Source: Parvularcula sp. IMCC14364
GTDB lineage: Bacteria; Pseudomonadota; Alphaproteobacteria; Caulobacterales; Parvularculaceae
Reading direction: 5' to 3'
Assembly: GCF_030758415.1 (NCBI RefSeq)
Contig: NZ_CP132334.1
Location: forward strand, 2,058,001-2,122,000
Length of the DNA: 64,000 bases
The notes under the pieces were generated by a model that was not told the origin of the DNA, did not search any database, and worked only from the letters and a program-made list of their open reading frames with translations. The translations under genes and the position numbers were made by a program. Positions 27,473-36,350 of this stretch are shown here, piece by piece; positions within the stretch are counted from its first letter, which is position 1, and each line of letters begins with the position of its first letter.

Positions 27473-29311
27473 ATGGTTGGGCGCGGCGAAAAATCATTCG
27501 GACAGGAAGACGGCACTCCCGGCAGCCTGATAGAGCAACTGGGCGCGCTGAAATTTCTGCTGCCGCATATCTGGCCCAAGGGTAATCTGGAATTTCGCCT
27601 GCGTGTTGTTGCTGCGCTTGTGGTGATCCTTATCGGCCAGTTCATTGCGATTGGTGCCCCGTTGTTGCTGGAAGAAGCCGTGAACGCGCTGGCTGCGCAG
27701 GACATGCGTCTTGGCATGATTGGCGGCGTGGCAGGGTTCATCATCGGCTATGGCCTTTTGCGCCTGTTGAGTGTTGCCGTGCCCCAAATCCGCGAACTTC
27801 TATTCTCGAAGGTCGGACAGAATGCACAGCGGGAGGTCGCCATTGATGTGTTCCGTCACATGCATGGTCTGTCCCTGCGCTTTCATCTGGAGCGTCGCAC
27901 AGGTGGTTTGTCACGCATCATAGAACGCGGCATTAAATCTATCGATTTCCTGTTCCGCTTTCTCCTGTTCAATATCGGACCGACACTGCTGCAACTCGTG
28001 ATCGTCAGTTTTCTCTTTGCGCTGCGTTATGAACCGGTCTTCGCCCTCATCGCAGCGGTGACGGTCGCAGCCTATTTCTGGTTCACAGCCTCTTCAACCG
28101 AGTGGCGCCTGAAATTCCGCCGTGAGATGAACCAGCAGGATACTGATGCCAACACCAAGGCAATCGACAGCCTGCTGAACTATGAGACTGTCAAATATTT
28201 CAACAACGAAACCTATGAAGCGGACCGTTATAACGGCGCCATGAAGCAATATCAGGACGCGGCGGTGCGCTCAAACAATTCGCTGGCGCTGGTCAATGCA
28301 GGCCAGGCCCTGATCTTCAATACCGGCCTCGTCATGATCCTGGTCCTGACGGCACGGTCCGTCATGGCTGGAGATATGGGCATCGGAACGATTACATCGA
28401 TCAGTCTCATCATGATGACCCTGTATCAGCCGCTAAACATTCTTGGCTTCGCCTATCGCGAGATCAAACAGTCCCTCGTGGACATGGAAAAAATGTTCAA
28501 CCTGCTGGATGTCCCACCTGAAGTTCAGGACAAACAGGACGCGAAGCCGCTTCATGTCAGCGCAGCGGCCATTACATTCGAAGGTGTGCATTTCCGGTAT
28601 GAGCCGGACAGGCCAATCCTGAAGGGGATCACGCTGGCAGTACCGCCCGGAGAGACCACCGCACTGGTTGGCCATTCAGGTGCGGGCAAGTCCACGATCA
28701 GCCGCATTCTCTATCGCTTTTATGACATCGAACAGGGCAGTGTGCTGATCGACGGTCAGGACATTCGGGACGTGTCACAAGACAGTCTGCGCAAGGCCAT
28801 TGGCATCGTCCCGCAGGATACAGTCCTGTTCAATGACACAATCGCCTATAATATCGGCTACGCCCGCCCGGATGCCAGCCGGGCTGATATTGAAGCTGCT
28901 GCCAGAATGGCCAGTATTCATGACTTCATCATGAGCCTGCCGGACGGGTATGATTCCCTTGTTGGTGAACGGGGGCTGAAACTCTCAGGCGGCGAAAAGC
29001 AGCGTGTTGCGATCGCCCGCACGATCCTCAAAGACCCGCCAATCCTGATCCTGGATGAAGCAACCTCAGCGCTCGACAGCGTGACAGAGCATGAAATTCA
29101 GCAGGCATTGCGCGCAGTAGCTGCAAACCGCACAACGCTGGTCATCGCGCACCGCCTCTCGACCATTATCGATGCCGACCGGATTATTGTCCTGCGTGAT
29201 GGCGAAATTGCCGAACAGGGAACGCATACGGAATTGCTTGCCCTTGGCGGTGAATACGCCACACTCTGGCACCAGCAGCAGGAGGGCGAGCAGGCCTTGG
29301 CTGCTTCCTGA
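27473..29311 (+). CDS. ABC exporter, fused permease-ATPase (ATM1/HMT1 type)
   Basis: 612 aa half-transporter. The N-terminal TM domain has about six helices (residues ~40-330) with the ATM1-type segment DSLLNYETVKYFNNETYEADRY. The C-terminal nucleotide-binding domain has Walker A GHSGAGKST, the Q-loop, signature LSGGEKQR, Walker B ILILDEATSALD and the H-loop AHRLST. ATM1-type transporters export glutathione-linked sulfur or metal-related compounds; the alphaproteobacterial relatives are implicated in metal tolerance. ATG 27473 has no good Shine-Dalgarno, so it may be coupled to the MEST-like gene 40 bp upstream. Confidence 0.93.
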   Translation: MVGRGEKSFGQEDGTPGSLIEQLGALKFLLPHIWPKGNLEFRLRVVAALVVILIGQFIAIGAPLLLEEAVNALAAQDMRLGMIGGVAGFIIGYGLLRLLSVAVPQIRELLFSKVGQNAQREVAIDVFRHMHGLSLRFHLERRTGGLSRIIERGIKSIDFLFRFLLFNIGPTLLQLVIVSFLFALRYEPVFALIAAVTVAAYFWFTASSTEWRLKFRREMNQQDTDANTKAIDSLLNYETVKYFNNETYEADRYNGAMKQYQDAAVRSNNSLALVNAGQALIFNTGLVMILVLTARSVMAGDMGIGTITSISLIMMTLYQPLNILGFAYREIKQSLVDMEKMFNLLDVPPEVQDKQDAKPLHVSAAAITFEGVHFRYEPDRPILKGITLAVPPGETTALVGHSGAGKSTISRILYRFYDIEQGSVLIDGQDIRDVSQDSLRKAIGIVPQDTVLFNDTIAYNIGYARPDASRADIEAAARMASIHDFIMSLPDGYDSLVGERGLKLSGGEKQRVAIARTILKDPPILILDEATSALDSVTEHEIQQALRAVAANRTTLVIAHRLSTIIDADRIIVLRDGEIAEQGTHTELLALGGEYATLWHQQQEGEQALAAS

Positions 29312-30412
29312 TCACATCAGGCCGGATACATACTCACCAATAGCCAGAGACGACGTGAGACCGGGAGATTCAATCCCGAATAGCTGAACAATGCCCGGCA
29401 CACCATGCACTTCCGGCCCATCAATCCGGAAGTCCATCCATTGCCCCGGCTGCCCGATCTTGGGCCTCAACCCCGCATAGGATGCATGCAGGTCTTCTTC
29501 TTTCAGGCAGGGCAGATATTGTGTTGCCGCCTGCCAGAAGGCAAAGCGCGCCTCTTCTTCAACCGCGTAGTCATTCAGCGGCACATTCCAGGTAATATCA
29601 GGGCCAAGACGCCCCTGCCCGCCCAGATCACAGGTATAATGCGTGCCCTGACTGTCATTGGTCGGCATCGGGTAGATCAGTCGCGCGAAGGGTGCCTTGC
29701 CGGAGATCATGAAATAGCGCCCTTTGGCATAGCGTGTCTCGGCGATATGCTCGGCCGGGAATCCATCCATCTGACGGGCAAAGGCGGTTGCGTGCAGACC
29801 CGTGCAATTTATCAGATGCCGCGCCTGAATTGTTGACGGCTCTTCCCCGCCAATCTCCAGTTCGCTTCCCCCATCAATAACCCTGATACGCATCACGGGT
29901 GCATTGAAGACAGCCATCCCACCGGCATTCTCCAGATCGCCCAGCAATGAGAGCATGTATGTGTGGCTGTCAAAAACGCCCGTGGAGGGGGAGAGCAGCG
30001 CTGCTTCACAGGACAAAAGCGGCTCGCGCATCTGGGCCTCCTGCATGGTCAGCAGTTCAAGGTCATGCACGCCATTTTCCACTGCGCGGGACTGATAAAA
30101 AGCCAGCCTTGGCACTTCCGCCGGGGACGTTGCCACGATCAGTTTGCCGCATTGTTTGTGGTCAATCCCCCGCTCCCGCAGATAGGGGTAAAGCAGCGCC
30201 TTGCCCCGGACACAAAGCCGGGCTTTCAGACTGCCGGGCTCATAATAGATACCGGCATGAATGACCTCTGAATTGCGGGAAGAGGTTTCTGTGCCGAACA
30301 TATCGTGCTGTTCCAGCAGCAAAACCTCACGCCCGGCAAGCACCAAAGCCCTGGCCACCGCGAGGCCGACACAGCCAGCCCCAACTACCACACATTCAAC
30401 GCTATCGGTCAT
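29312..30412 (-). CDS. FAD-dependent oxidoreductase, LhgO-like (DAO family)
   Basis: 366 aa D-amino-acid-oxidase-fold flavoprotein. The FAD-binding N-terminus reads VECVVVGAGCVGLAVARALVLAGREVLLLEQ (residues ~4-34), followed by TSSRNSEVIHAGIYYEPGSLKARLCVRG, which matches L-2-hydroxyglutarate oxidase (LhgO) relatives. C-terminal: YAGLRPKIGQPG and VQLFGIESPGLTSSLAIGEYV. It would oxidise a 2-hydroxy acid or similar. ATG 30412 is chosen; the frame extends into the upstream YkgJ gene. Only 7 bp separate it from that gene, so they form an operon. It abuts the end of the ABC exporter gene tail to tail. Confidence 0.88.
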   Translation of the reverse strand: MTDSVECVVVGAGCVGLAVARALVLAGREVLLLEQHDMFGTETSSRNSEVIHAGIYYEPGSLKARLCVRGKALLYPYLRERGIDHKQCGKLIVATSPAEVPRLAFYQSRAVENGVHDLELLTMQEAQMREPLLSCEAALLSPSTGVFDSHTYMLSLLGDLENAGGMAVFNAPVMRIRVIDGGSELEIGGEEPSTIQARHLINCTGLHATAFARQMDGFPAEHIAETRYAKGRYFMISGKAPFARLIYPMPTNDSQGTHYTCDLGGQGRLGPDITWNVPLNDYAVEEEARFAFWQAATQYLPCLKEEDLHASYAGLRPKIGQPGQWMDFRIDGPEVHGVPGIVQLFGIESPGLTSSLAIGEYVSGLM

Positions 30413-30419
30413 CGGCTGC

Positions 30420-30788
30420 CTAGCTGGTCGTTGCGACCCATTCCTCGTCTTCCTGCACTTCACGCTCGAATTTCAGGAACTCGTAATAGCCACAGCGTTT
30501 CTGCGTCGGGAAATCCCGGCAGATTGCAGGCCTTGCTTCATAGATAGTGCAGTTGCGCGTATCGAGGTCAATGAACTTGCAGATCGTATCGTAATGCTCG
30601 TCTGCCTGATGACGCAACACCACAGGTGTATCCTTGTCACCCTTTTTGGTATGGCGCTTCTTCGCCTGCTCTATAGTCAGGCCAAAATGCCCGGCCAATC
30701 TCTTCAGGTCTTTGTCCGTCACCGGAATATGCTCGTATGAGCAACAATAGGCGGGACATTTCAGACAATCATATTTCAGCTTACTCAT
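30420..30788 (-). CDS. YkgJ family cysteine cluster protein
   Basis: 122 aa cytoplasmic protein of the YkgJ (UPF0153-like) family, whose members probably bind zinc or an iron-sulfur cluster. The cysteine pattern is CLKCPAYCC near the N-terminus (about residues 8-16), then TICKFID, RNCTIYEARPAICRDFP and RCGYYEF. ATG 30788 starts directly with the conserved region; an in-frame ATG at 30824 adds 12 residues of no obvious conservation. Sits 7 bp upstream of the LhgO-like gene. Function is not established for the family. Confidence 0.85.
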   Translation of the reverse strand: MSKLKYDCLKCPAYCCSYEHIPVTDKDLKRLAGHFGLTIEQAKKRHTKKGDKDTPVVLRHQADEHYDTICKFIDLDTRNCTIYEARPAICRDFPTQKRCGYYEFLKFEREVQEDEEWVATTS

Positions 30789-30875
30789 GGACGACTTCTT
30801 CTGGAGATTTTCTTTGAGGGGCAATGTCAGTCACCCTCTGCACTATCGCGAAACTAGCGCAGTTTGGCGCTGAGT

Positions 30876-30910
30876 AAAGCAGGGCCTGCAGCCATCAGGC
30901 ATGGCCCTGC
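30876..30910 (-). terminator. Rho-independent-like terminator downstream of mnmA
   Basis: Inverted repeat GCAGGGCC (30879-30886) / GGCCCTGC (30903-30910), extended by inner TGC/GCA pairing, followed on the minus strand by TTTA. It lies just beyond the mnmA stop codon at 30915. Confidence 0.6.
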
Positions 30911-30914
30911 CGAT

Positions 30915-32117
30915 TTATGCGCTGTCAACAAGATCAAGGGGCGCAGCTGTGCGGGTAATCCAGCCCCCACCAAGCACCCGGTCATGGCCCGGTTCCGGTG
31001 AGTAAAATACGCAAGCCTGACCGGGGGACACCCCTTCTTCCGGATGGGCGAGTTCAATGAACAATCCCGTATCATCCGTACCGAAACGGGCTTGCTCCGG
31101 CGGCCGGGTCGAGCGCACTTTCACGGCGACAGGTGTGCCGTCTTCTGGCACGTCCCCCTCGCCGATCCAGTTAAGCTCCTTGACGTAAATCCGCTTCGTT
31201 TCAAGCGCAGAGCGCGGGCCCACGATCACACGACGCGCATCCGGGTCGAGCTTCACCACGTAAATCGGGTCTCCCATTGCCACGCCCAGTCCCCGACGCT
31301 GGCCAATGGTATAATGAATAATGCCCGGATGCTGGCCCAGAACCGTGCCATCCACATGCACGATTTCACCGGGTTCCGCGGCACCGGGTCGCAGACGCTC
31401 AACGACGGACGTATATTTTCCTTCAGGCACAAAACAGATGTCCTGACTGTCAGGCTTGTCTGCCACGACCAGTCCAAGTTCGCGGGCAATCTCGCGCACA
31501 TCGGGCTTGGGCAAATTTCCCAGAGGAAAGCGCAGAAAATCAAGCTGCTCGCGTGTCGTGGTGAACAGGAAATAACTCTGGTCGCGATCCGCATCAGCGG
31601 CGCGGCGTAATTCCGGACCAGCCTTTCCTTCCGCTCTGGAAATATAGTGTCCTGTCGCCATGCAGGTGCCGCCAAGATCGCGCGCGGTTTCCAGCATATC
31701 CTTGAACTTCACGCGCTCATTGCAGCGCACGCACGGGATCGGTGTTGCCCCCGCGAGATAGGTGTCAGCGAAATCCTCCATCACCGCATCAGAGAAGCGG
31801 TTTTCATAATCAAGCACGTAATGGGGGATGCCCAGCCTGTCAGATACCTGGCGGGCATCATGGATATCCTGCCCGGCACAGCAGGCGCCCTTTTTCTGGA
31901 TGGCAATACCATGATCGTAGAGCTGCAGAGTGATGCCAACCACGTCATAGCCGGCATAATGGCAAAGTGCCGCCGTGACGGATGAATCCACCCCGCCAGA
32001 CATGGCAACGATCACGCGCGCGCCCTTGGGCACACCGAGGTCAAGCGCTTCTGCTGTACGCGCTGTCAGGGGCATTTTTGCCCGGATATCAGGGTCAATA
32101 GTCATTGTCGCCGCCAT
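30915..32117 (-). CDS. mnmA: tRNA-specific 2-thiouridylase MnmA
   Basis: 400 aa enzyme that thiolates U34 of tRNAs for Glu, Gln and Lys. It has the PP-loop [15 protein letters not shown] (about residue 38-52), the catalytic cysteine in [16 protein letters not shown], the second catalytic cysteine in [14 protein letters not shown], and the C-terminal beta-barrel domains. ATG 32117 follows AGGA at 5 nt; an in-frame ATG at 32105 is also possible. It appears monocistronic, with a hairpin terminator downstream. Confidence 0.96.
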   Translation of the reverse strand: MAATMTIDPDIRAKMPLTARTAEALDLGVPKGARVIVAMSGGVDSSVTAALCHYAGYDVVGITLQLYDHGIAIQKKGACCAGQDIHDARQVSDRLGIPHYVLDYENRFSDAVMEDFADTYLAGATPIPCVRCNERVKFKDMLETARDLGGTCMATGHYISRAEGKAGPELRRAADADRDQSYFLFTTTREQLDFLRFPLGNLPKPDVREIARELGLVVADKPDSQDICFVPEGKYTSVVERLRPGAAEPGEIVHVDGTVLGQHPGIIHYTIGQRRGLGVAMGDPIYVVKLDPDARRVIVGPRSALETKRIYVKELNWIGEGDVPEDGTPVAVKVRSTRPPEQARFGTDDTGLFIELAHPEEGVSPGQACVFYSPEPGHDRVLGGGWITRTAAPLDLVDSA

Positions 32118-32182
32118 ATAGGTCCTGGCGACGACAATTACCAGTCATTCAGTTTCCTGGCGCGAACGCGCCTGACGGAAAC

Positions 32183-32488
32183 CTAGTTGGCTGACGCGAC
32201 GCGCAGATAGTTACGGTGCACAGAAACGAGTCGTGTGCTGCCGATCTGGTTCACAACCTGATCCATGAGGCTTTGCTTGCACTCAGCTTCATAAGCGCGC
32301 ATGTCGAGAGAACGAATGCCTGGATCTTCGCAGAATGAATCAATGCGTCTTTGCAGGCGGTCATAAACCTTCTCGACACCAGACTGTGTTGTGAGCAATT
32401 CACGATCAAAGTTGAATTTGAACTCTTCTGCTTGAGCGGTTCCAGTAATGGCAACGGCTGCAGCGGCAGCAATAATCAGTTTTTTCAT
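32183..32488 (-). CDS. UrcA family protein
   Basis: 101 aa secreted small protein. Signal peptide MKKLIIAAAAAVAITGTAQA with cleavage after AQA, then a short domain with two cysteines (SFCEDPGIRSLDMRAYEAECKQ) and a tail typical of UrcA-family proteins. The family is found mostly in alphaproteobacteria and its function is unknown. The two cysteines, 17 residues apart, could form a disulfide in the periplasm. Between its stop and mnmA there is an imperfect nested inverted repeat (32150-32178) with no T-tract. Confidence 0.8.
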   Translation of the reverse strand: MKKLIIAAAAAVAITGTAQAEEFKFNFDRELLTTQSGVEKVYDRLQRRIDSFCEDPGIRSLDMRAYEAECKQSLMDQVVNQIGSTRLVSVHRNYLRVASAN

Positions 32489-32672
32489 GTAGTCTCTCCA
32501 TCATTTCACTATGTCAGCACGGCACATTATGTGCTCTGACTTTGAAACGCCCTATGCTGACATTATCACAGAAAGATGACAGGCACCTTACCGTTTGATG
32601 AATTCGTGCACATCTGCGCGTTACAGTTTGGCAACGAACGCACGTGGTACGCTGATGGCTTTAAGAAGACAC

Positions 32673-33473
32673 TTATTTGAAGAATGCTGTCTGATAGCTT
32701 GAGGCCAGCAAGAGGCCATCCTGTCGAAACACACGACATTCCTGATTATAGAGAGAGTGCCTGACCGTGGCACAGTCTGCCACCAGGATAAGGTAGTCAG
32801 TACCCACAGAATCTATTTCTGCTTCACAGGCATATATATGCGTAGACATGGAAAGCGTGGACGCCATGCGCAAGCCTTCTTCCAGAAAAAAAGTACGCGG
32901 CATCGGCGTATCGACAAATGTTACAATCGCCTGGGCGTCCAGGGGCCGGCCATCTGCTTCCCGAATATGCAGGATCGAGCGACCTGACGGGTTCTTCTTG
33001 AAGGGCACCCCCTCCCCCAGATAGAGATCAAACAACTTGATCCAGCGCGGGGCCATCGGGTTTGGCTCCAGTCGTATGCTTTGTTCCAATGGCTTGTAGG
33101 CCGGCATTTCGGCATTATACGCCAGATCGGACTCCCGGCGCGTCCCCGAGATAATGTCGGCTGTGAACAGCACCTTGCCGTCACTTTCATCGTCGCGGGC
33201 CGTCACGCGCCAGAAGTCCATCGTGCGCCGCCGCTGAAGCAGGTTGATATAGAGCGTGATGTTTTTGGCGGTCACCGCAGAGATGAAGGTAAAGTTGAGG
33301 GAGAACACCTCCCCGCGAAAATCCGCGCGGGACTGTAATGCTTTCAGAGTGCCAGCCGAAAGCCAGCCACCGAAGGCGCTGGTAAAATTCCAATAGGTCT
33401 CATCGGAGACAAGCGAAAAAACTTCGTCGGAAACCTTGGTAACAGCAGTCGCCTTGTCGAGAGTATAGTCCAT
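32673..33473 (-). CDS. Acyl-CoA thioesterase, double hotdog fold
   Basis: 266 aa protein with two tandem hotdog-like halves. The N-terminal half includes NFTSAFGGWLSAGTLKAL, the typical F.GG helix of TesB-like acyl-CoA thioesterases; the C-terminal half includes QAIVTFVDTPMPRTFF and TLSMSTHIYACEAE. It would hydrolyse fatty acyl-CoA to free acid and CoA. ATG 33473 is preceded by AGGA at 7 nt; a TTG two codons upstream is rejected. It lies 26 bp downstream of the BASS transporter and is probably in its operon. Confidence 0.85.
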   Translation of the reverse strand: MDYTLDKATAVTKVSDEVFSLVSDETYWNFTSAFGGWLSAGTLKALQSRADFRGEVFSLNFTFISAVTAKNITLYINLLQRRRTMDFWRVTARDDESDGKVLFTADIISGTRRESDLAYNAEMPAYKPLEQSIRLEPNPMAPRWIKLFDLYLGEGVPFKKNPSGRSILHIREADGRPLDAQAIVTFVDTPMPRTFFLEEGLRMASTLSMSTHIYACEAEIDSVGTDYLILVADCATVRHSLYNQECRVFRQDGLLLASSYQTAFFK

Positions 33474-33499
33474 GATCAATTCCTGTGAGATGATGGGGT

Positions 33500-34393
33500 T
33501 TATGCCGGGGTGGTCTGTCTGCGGTGAAACCAGATAAGCCCCGCCCCGACCAACAGCTGCACGCCGCCATAAAGAAGCAGCGTGAACAGCACCATGTCAC
33601 CCAGCGGGTTAGGCTCTCCGGGGCGCGCCGGAAACAGGGAGGCATTGATCAGCAGACCAAGATTTGTGTTGCGCACAGCCACTTCAATCTGGATCGCGGT
33701 CAGGTCAGGGCGGGGACATCTGGCAAAATACGGTACGGCCGTGCTCAGCCCCACCAGCATCAGCGTGAAGAACAACACCAGCAGGGCATTTGCCCCGCCA
33801 AAGGCATCCATATCAAGACGCCCGGCAGCGCTGGCACCGATGACAATAAGCAGAATGATGAAGAGTGATCCCCTGATCGACCACCTGGAAACGCGCGGCG
33901 CTATCTCCGGGAAATGCCGCAGGGCCAGCATCCCGGCCAGCAGCGGCAATAACAGGAAGATTGAAATCTCAAACGCGATCCGTCCTGCCGGCATGACGAA
34001 GCTGTCCGGCATATAGTCACTGATCAAAAGCCCGAGTATCAGTGGTGTCGTCACCAGGGAGGCGACGGTGGTCAGCCCGGTAATCGAGATGGAGAGAGAA
34101 GAACTGCCCCGGGCAAGATAGGTAAATATGTTGGAGACCGTACCGCCGGGAATCGCTGCGAGCAGCGCCAATCCCACCAGGACACCGGGCTCTGCACGCG
34201 ACAGACTGATAAACAGCAGCGCCACCAGCGGCACCAGCAGCACCTGCGTGCCCGTCCCGATCGCCAGAGAGCGCGGCTTGTCGAGGATGTTTCGAAAATC
34301 CTCAATCGTGAGCGTTGCGCCCATACCCAGCATCGCCAGCGCCAACTGCACAGCGGCGAACCAGTATTCATATGCGAGGTAGAAATCCCCCAT
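33500..34393 (-). CDS. Bile acid:sodium symporter (BASS) family transporter
   Basis: 297 aa membrane protein with eight to ten predicted TM helices, matching the BASS/ASBT fold. The start is MGDFYLAYEYWFAAVQLALAMLGMGATLTIEDF, where GMG.TLT..DF is characteristic. A core motif is GTVSNIFTYLARGSSSLSISIT, and a later crossover region is VAVRNTNLGLLI. Such carriers take up organic anions with sodium; bacterial substrates vary (pantoate, pyruvate, sterol acids) and cannot be told here. Linked to the acyl-CoA thioesterase. Upstream lies the AT-rich islet with the IS element. Confidence 0.88.
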   Translation of the reverse strand: MGDFYLAYEYWFAAVQLALAMLGMGATLTIEDFRNILDKPRSLAIGTGTQVLLVPLVALLFISLSRAEPGVLVGLALLAAIPGGTVSNIFTYLARGSSSLSISITGLTTVASLVTTPLILGLLISDYMPDSFVMPAGRIAFEISIFLLLPLLAGMLALRHFPEIAPRVSRWSIRGSLFIILLIVIGASAAGRLDMDAFGGANALLVLFFTLMLVGLSTAVPYFARCPRPDLTAIQIEVAVRNTNLGLLINASLFPARPGEPNPLGDMVLFTLLLYGGVQLLVGAGLIWFHRRQTTPA

Positions 34394-34642
34394 GCTGCCT
34401 GCCCTTGCTCATTCATCATGATTGTCGCGGCAAGCCTATATCCATCGCGTCGCAAGCGCCAGCGACGCCTGCACTGGGGGGTGTTCAGGTTGAATTCGCT
34501 GACGGGTAATCGCCAGAAGGCGACGTTCAAAAAATATTGTAGAGGTTTCTGCAATGGTAGTGTAATTCATTCCAATCAAATATCGTTTTGTTGGCGACAG
34601 ATTGTTTGTGGATGTTTCAAATGATAAAACACATTTTCCCTA

Positions 34643-34658
34643 GGGTCTGTACCCAATT
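34643..34658 (+). repeat. Left terminal inverted repeat of the IS5-family element
   Basis: GGGTCTGTACCCAATT; pairs with the complement of 35461-35476 at 13 of 16 positions. The preceding TA is one copy of the target duplication. Confidence 0.85.
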
Positions 34659-34717
34659 TAACTGATTGATTTGTTTGTGCAAAGCGTGATTCAGGGATTT
34701 CCGAAAGGGAGTCTTAA

Positions 34718-35466
34718 ATGGCGCGGTTTGATTTGTCGGATGAAGAATGGGCGGTGATTGAACCGTTGTTGCCAAAGGTTAGCCGCGGCCCGAAGCGCAA
34801 AGATGATCGTACGATCCTGAACGGCATCTTTTACATTTTGCGCACAGGCGCGCCATGGCGGGACTTGCCGGAACGATATGGACCGTACACGACTGCTTAC
34901 AATCGGTATAACAGGTGGGGCGAGCGCGGCGTCTGGAAGGGCATATTCGATGCGCTCGCTGAAGAATGTGAGGACAGTCTGATCTTCATAGACGCCTCGA
35001 TTGTCAAAGCTCACCGCGCAGCGAGTGGCTCAAAAAGGGGGAACTGGCGGAAGATATTGGACGCTCACGGGGCGGTCGCACAAGCAAAGTTCACGTGGCC
35101 GTAGATGAAAATGGCAGGCCATTGCGCATTGAGGTCACTGGCGGCCATGTTCATGACAGCCAGGTGATGAATGTCTTCCTCGACTGGGAGATGCCGCCTC
35201 TGGCGATGGTCCTGGACAAAGCCTATGGCAGTGCGAAGATCAGGCGCGATATCGCCGATGAAGGTGCGTTGGCGGTTATTCCCGCCAAGTCCAATGCGCG
35301 CAATCCGGTCCCGCATGACACCAGCCTTTACGCCATGCGTAATATTGTCGAGCGGTTCTTCTGCAAAATGAAAGACATGAGACGGCTGGCTACACGGTTC
35401 GAGAAATCTCGAAGGAACTTCATCAACATGATATATCTCTTCGCAGCAAAATGCTGGATCAATTGA
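34718..35466 (+). CDS. IS5-family DDE transposase encoded in two frames (probable -1 frameshift)
   Basis: The first frame (34718-35104) encodes the N-terminal DUF4096-like part (FDLSDEEWAVIEPLLP...RTGAPWRDLPERYG) and the first catalytic Asp (LIFIDASIVKAHRAASGS). The protein then continues in the -1 frame from about 35032 (KKGELAEDIGRSRGGRTSKVH), with the second Asp in MVLDKAYGS and the Glu region in NIVERFFCKMKDMRRLATRFEK, stopping at 35464-35466. The switch falls on A5G5 (35032-35041), where slippage of AAA-AGG to AAA-AAG would fuse the frames, giving about 250 residues. Programmed frameshifting is known in this IS group; a plain mutation is the alternative. The ribosome site is AAAGGGAG. 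Confidence 0.88.
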
Positions 35467-35476
35467 GTCCACACCC
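35461..35476 (-). repeat. Right terminal inverted repeat of the IS5-family element
   Basis: Reads GGGTGTGGACTCAATT on the minus strand; it overlaps the transposase stop codon at 35464-35466. The following TA (35477-35478) is the second copy of the target duplication. Confidence 0.85.
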
Positions 35477-36017
35477 TAATGACGAATATGAATATTATCA
35501 ATCGAATCAAAATGGTATGAGTAGAAGAGTTATCGGTGTACTTCCTATTGCATTGGCAGAAATAAAGCGGCTTCCGCGTGAATCATATTCTTTGATGTCA
35601 GTACCGAGTAAGGAGAAACTAGAAACATTTGTCTACGATACGCAAGTTGGGGAAATAAGTTACAACGTTATCGATAATACAGGATTATACAGCAGTCTAC
35701 TCATTGATTTTAAGACTGGGAATGGAAAAAAAATCGAAGTTGAACAGCTCCCTGCTGCAGAAGTTGATGCAGTTAGCAACTACATTCGTCTAGCGAAAGG
35801 TGAGTTTTATAGCAGCTATTTTTCACAGTTGGACCATGGAAAATTAGTTCTGTTGCGCTTCGCAGAACCTTCGGGACAGCAGTCAAGAGCAGGATACATA
35901 TCCAGTGACTTTGAAGCAGAGTTTATCGAGTTAACATTCGAACGCAAACTATCTTCGGAGTTGATCAATAGTATTGAATGCGAACGGAGTCTACCAATGA
36001 ATGTCACGGCAAGATGA

Positions 36018-36350
36018 AGCGGCGAACCGTGCAAAGGCACTATGTTATTGATAATTTTTGATTGTTTGCACATGAATTAAAGGCCCAGTTTGGGCGCTGT
36101 TTAATGTGGAACCCCCAAACATGACGTCATGCTCAAAAGTATGGCCGATACGGCAATTAGTGTCGTGTTAGGGCCAATAGCAGTCGTCAGATTTCAACCT
36201 CAGCCCCCCCTGCACTGTCACCACGCGCCTTTACCCTTCCCACTCGCCATTGCGCAAAAGGCAAAACTGTCTTGCCTGTTGCCCCTCTTATGACCGGCGT
36301 CATCGCTTTCTATATCTGTCTCAGCAACTTCTCGGAAAGGAGACCATGAC
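36018..36350. other. Intergenic region without a recognisable gene
   Basis: About 330 bp between the IS-split gene and the pirin gene. It changes from AT-rich on the left to average composition on the right. It contains a perfect 12 bp palindrome CATGACGTCATG (36120-36131). No RNA gene, terminator or convincing promoter is seen; AAAGGAG just before 36351 is the ribosome site of the next gene. Confidence 0.5.

Larger units (their letters stand above)
34643..35476 (+). mobile_element. IS5-family (IS427-like) insertion sequence, complete
   Basis: An 834 bp element bounded by imperfect 16 bp terminal inverted repeats (left GGGTCTGTACCCAATT, right complement GGGTGTGGACTCAATT, 13/16 identical) and flanked by TA on both sides (34641-34642 and 35477-35478). 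The size, the 2 bp TA duplication, and the two-frame DDE transposase fit the IS427 group of the IS5 family. The ends are intact and the target can be rebuilt exactly, so the insertion looks recent. Confidence 0.9.
34612..36017 (+). pseudogene. AT-rich gene of unknown function split by an IS5-family insertion
   Basis: Removing 34643-35476 and one copy of the TA duplication joins MFQMIKHIFP (34612-34641) in frame to NDEYEYYQSNQNG (35478 onward) and gives one open frame of about 189 residues ending at 36017. The frame left of the element is open from 34561. No domain is recognised: the product is soluble and acidic-polar without a signal peptide or cysteine motif. After insertion a hybrid frame begins inside the IS at 35451, and an internal ATG at 35517 (MSRRVIGVLPIAL) could also give a shortened product, so residual expression is possible. 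Base composition is clearly more AT-rich than the flanking genes, suggesting foreign origin. Start codon (34612 or 34621) is uncertain because no good ribosome site is visible. Confidence 0.7.

Noticed and set aside
32150-32178. Nested inverted repeat downstream of the UrcA gene
   Set aside because: Stem is interrupted and no T-tract follows on the minus strand; too weak to call a terminator.
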